From contig JABGQJ010000020.1 in the NCBI GenBank assembly GCA_018648945.1, positions 1-25,911 on the forward strand: 25,911 bases of DNA. Reading direction: 5' to 3'. The number at the start of each line of letters is the position of its first letter. Within the stretch, counting starts at the first letter, position 1. A model generated the notes under the pieces. The model saw only the letters and a program-made list of their open reading frames with translations, ran no database searches and had not been told where the DNA came from. Source of the stretch: Victivallales bacterium. Lineage in GTDB: Bacteria; Verrucomicrobiota; Lentisphaeria; Oligosphaerales; Lenti-02. Below, one piece after another: positions 24,424 through 25,911 of this stretch. The translations under genes were made by a program, and so were the position numbers.

Positions 24424-25911
24424 TTACTTCCTTGGGTAGATCTTGGTGATGGAGGCCTTGGCGGTGGCGCCCTTGGGCAAATCGAGGAGGAGGCGGACCC
24501 GGTTGGCGCCGGGCCGGAGGGAGGGAAGGTCGAAGGGCAGCGGCAGCCGCTTGCTCTGGCCGGCGGAGATGAGCTCGCAGGAAGCGCCAGCGAGGCGAAG
24601 CCGGTCGCCACTGCCTAGCCCAATGGGTAGGCGGACGGACTTGCCGTTCACGTCGAGGGTGGCGGGAGGAACGCGCACGGTGGAGCGGAGGGCGCGCAGG
24701 TCATCGACGACGCAGGTGACCGTGGCCCCGGCGGGAATGCCATTGTAGTAGAAGATGATGTACTCCACCTTGCTGGGATCGAGCCTAAGCTTCTCCCAGG
24801 CGAAGGAGATGTAGCGCCAGCCGGTGAAGTCCACGCGGGTGACCATGTCGTGCCACATGCCCTTGGTGTCGCGCATCTGGGCCTTGAAGTACTCGCCCTT
24901 GCCATCGCCATGGAGCCAGAAGCCCATTCCCTTCCCCCCCGAGAGGTCGAGCGGCGGCGAGAACCGGCGTCCCTTGGCACCCCAGCCGCCATTGTCGTCG
25001 CGCTTGCTGGTGGCGGTGTAGCGCAGGGCCTTGCCCGTTTTGGTGAGATCGGTCACGACGGCAAGGGTGTGGCTGACGCCGGGCTTGGCGGGGACGCCCT
25101 TGGAGTCGGCATCGTAGGCGTACTTGGCGTAGGTGTTGACTTGGGAGAGCTGGAACAAGGCGGAGTCGTCGCAGGGCTCGATGACCGTGTTCTCGGGGCG
25201 GTTGTGAAGGTCGGGGTTGCTGAGGTTGCCTTGCAGGGCGAGGGAGAGCTCGAAGCTGGCGGATTTGGCGTCCGGGCGGACGGAGAGATCCCAGGCCGTC
25301 TCCCTGGTGTGGATGGTTCTGGGACGGGTGTATTCGCGCCCAAGGCGGGTCCAGTCCACGCTGCCAGCGGCATTGCGTTCGCCAAATGGCTGGCCGAGAG
25401 CGAGAATGGTGATGTCGGTGCGGGCCCGGTAGCCCGTGGCGGTCTTGGCGGCGAGCTGGAGCGTGTTCTGGCCGGACCGGAGCTGGGGCCAGTCCCTACC
25501 CAGGGGGAAGGTGGCGAGGATTTCGCCGCGGGCGTCGCGCACCGTGCCCTGTGTGGTCTCGTCCACTTCCAGGTAGCTGCCGCTGGCGGCGAGCGCGGGA
25601 AGGGCAACTGACGTGCCGTTGACCGTGAGAGCCAGGTCGCTGAGCGGCACGGAACGGATGGGCAGGGCTCGGATGGGACTGACAAGCACCTCGACCTGTT
25701 CGCCCTGCGGGATGTTGTTCACATAGAGATTCAGCCCGTTGACCACATGCTGCTGCAGGCGGTTGCGGAAGATGCCGTGCTGGCTGTAATAGGGCCACTT
25801 GTAGTCGTGGTAGCGGTCGGCGGAGCGTTCGCGCAGTGGGATTTCCACGTACTTCCAGCCGGTGAAGTTGAGATCGATGTAGTGTTCGGCGTAGCAGTGG
25901 GTGTGTTCGCG
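24424..25911 (-). CDS. C-terminal part of a large protein with repeated carbohydrate-binding-like modules (partial)
   Basis: The frame is open to the right edge, giving about 495 residues without the N-terminus; the GTG at 25848 is internal. Two copies of one module are visible. The first, cut by the edge, has FTGWKYVEIPL, then LYVNNIPQGEQVEVLVSPIRALP, then ALTVNGTSVALP. The second has SKRDDNGGWGAKGRRFSPPLDL, then FTGWRYISFAW, then FYYNGIPAGATVTCVVDDLRALR, then TLDVNGKSVRLP. Each looks like a jelly-roll binding domain followed by a short beta domain. No catalytic motif is seen in this part, and any catalytic domain would be upstream. It lies 3 bases before the TTG start of the PQQ-propeller fragment. 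The repeated-module assignment is secure; exact CBM family is not. Confidence 0.75.
   Translation of the reverse strand, partial: REHTHCYAEHYIDLNFTGWKYVEIPLRERSADRYHDYKWPYYSQHGIFRNRLQQHVVNGLNLYVNNIPQGEQVEVLVSPIRALPIRSVPLSDLALTVNGTSVALPALAASGSYLEVDETTQGTVRDARGEILATFPLGRDWPQLRSGQNTLQLAAKTATGYRARTDITILALGQPFGERNAAGSVDWTRLGREYTRPRTIHTRETAWDLSVRPDAKSASFELSLALQGNLSNPDLHNRPENTVIEPCDDSALFQLSQVNTYAKYAYDADSKGVPAKPGVSHTLAVVTDLTKTGKALRYTATSKRDDNGGWGAKGRRFSPPLDLSGGKGMGFWLHGDGKGEYFKAQMRDTKGMWHDMVTRVDFTGWRYISFAWEKLRLDPSKVEYIIFYYNGIPAGATVTCVVDDLRALRSTVRVPPATLDVNGKSVRLPIGLGSGDRLRLAGASCELISAGQSKRLPLPFDLPSLRPGANRVRLLLDLPKGATAKASITKIYPRK

Noticed and set aside
24850..25611. 253-codon plus-strand open frame
   Set aside because: Antisense to the module-repeat protein, whose duplicated motifs show the minus strand is coding.

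Overview
The window is high-GC bacterial DNA with ATG, GTG and TTG starts, clear Shine-Dalgarno sites and many secreted proteins of unusual size. The content (large GH-A-type glycosidase, CBM9-like protein, two heparinase II/III-type proteins, ceramidase-like protein, PQQ-type beta-propeller fragment, ExbB/ExbD beside long TPR proteins, FHA protein) suggests an environmental polysaccharide-degrading member of the PVC superphylum (Lentisphaerota, Kiritimatiellota or Planctomycetota) or a similar group such as Hydrogenedentota. This is inferred from gene content only; there is no rRNA or marker phylogeny here.

Layout. (1) 3-7712, plus strand: the end of an unrecognised gene, then a tight run of three secreted proteins: a 1133-aa GH42-like protein, a 348-aa CBM9-like protein and an 889-aa heparinase II/III-like protein. 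The gaps are 17-35 bp, so this reads as one polysaccharide-utilisation operon. (2) 7819-16579, plus strand: a housekeeping or envelope block made of a cytoplasmic TPR protein, a 333-bp gap with a large perfect inverted repeat, ExbB, ExbD, a periplasmic TPR protein of 817 aa, a tail-anchored FHA protein, FtsH and a DUF167 protein. (3) 16697-25911, mixed strands: a 1054-aa secreted protein of unknown function, a ceramidase-like hydrolase on the minus strand, a divergent lipoprotein metallopeptidase, a heparinase-like protein with four zinc-knuckle cysteines, and on the minus strand a PQQ-propeller fragment preceded by a large protein with repeated carbohydrate-binding modules that runs off the window.

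Working together. Regions 1 and 3 look like extracellular or periplasmic glycan breakdown (binding modules, glycosidase, lyase-like toroids). No transporter, sulfatase or transcription regulator is visible. ExbB/ExbD could supply proton-motive force to an envelope machine, and the secreted TPR protein beside them is the obvious partner; no TonB is present.

The strongest anomaly is at about 24124-24138. There the plus-strand heparinase and the minus-strand PQQ-propeller gene, which point at each other, both lose their 3' parts at the same spot. This is either a deletion that fused two converging genes or an assembly misjoin. I saw no tRNA, rRNA, CRISPR array, insertion sequence or phage gene.
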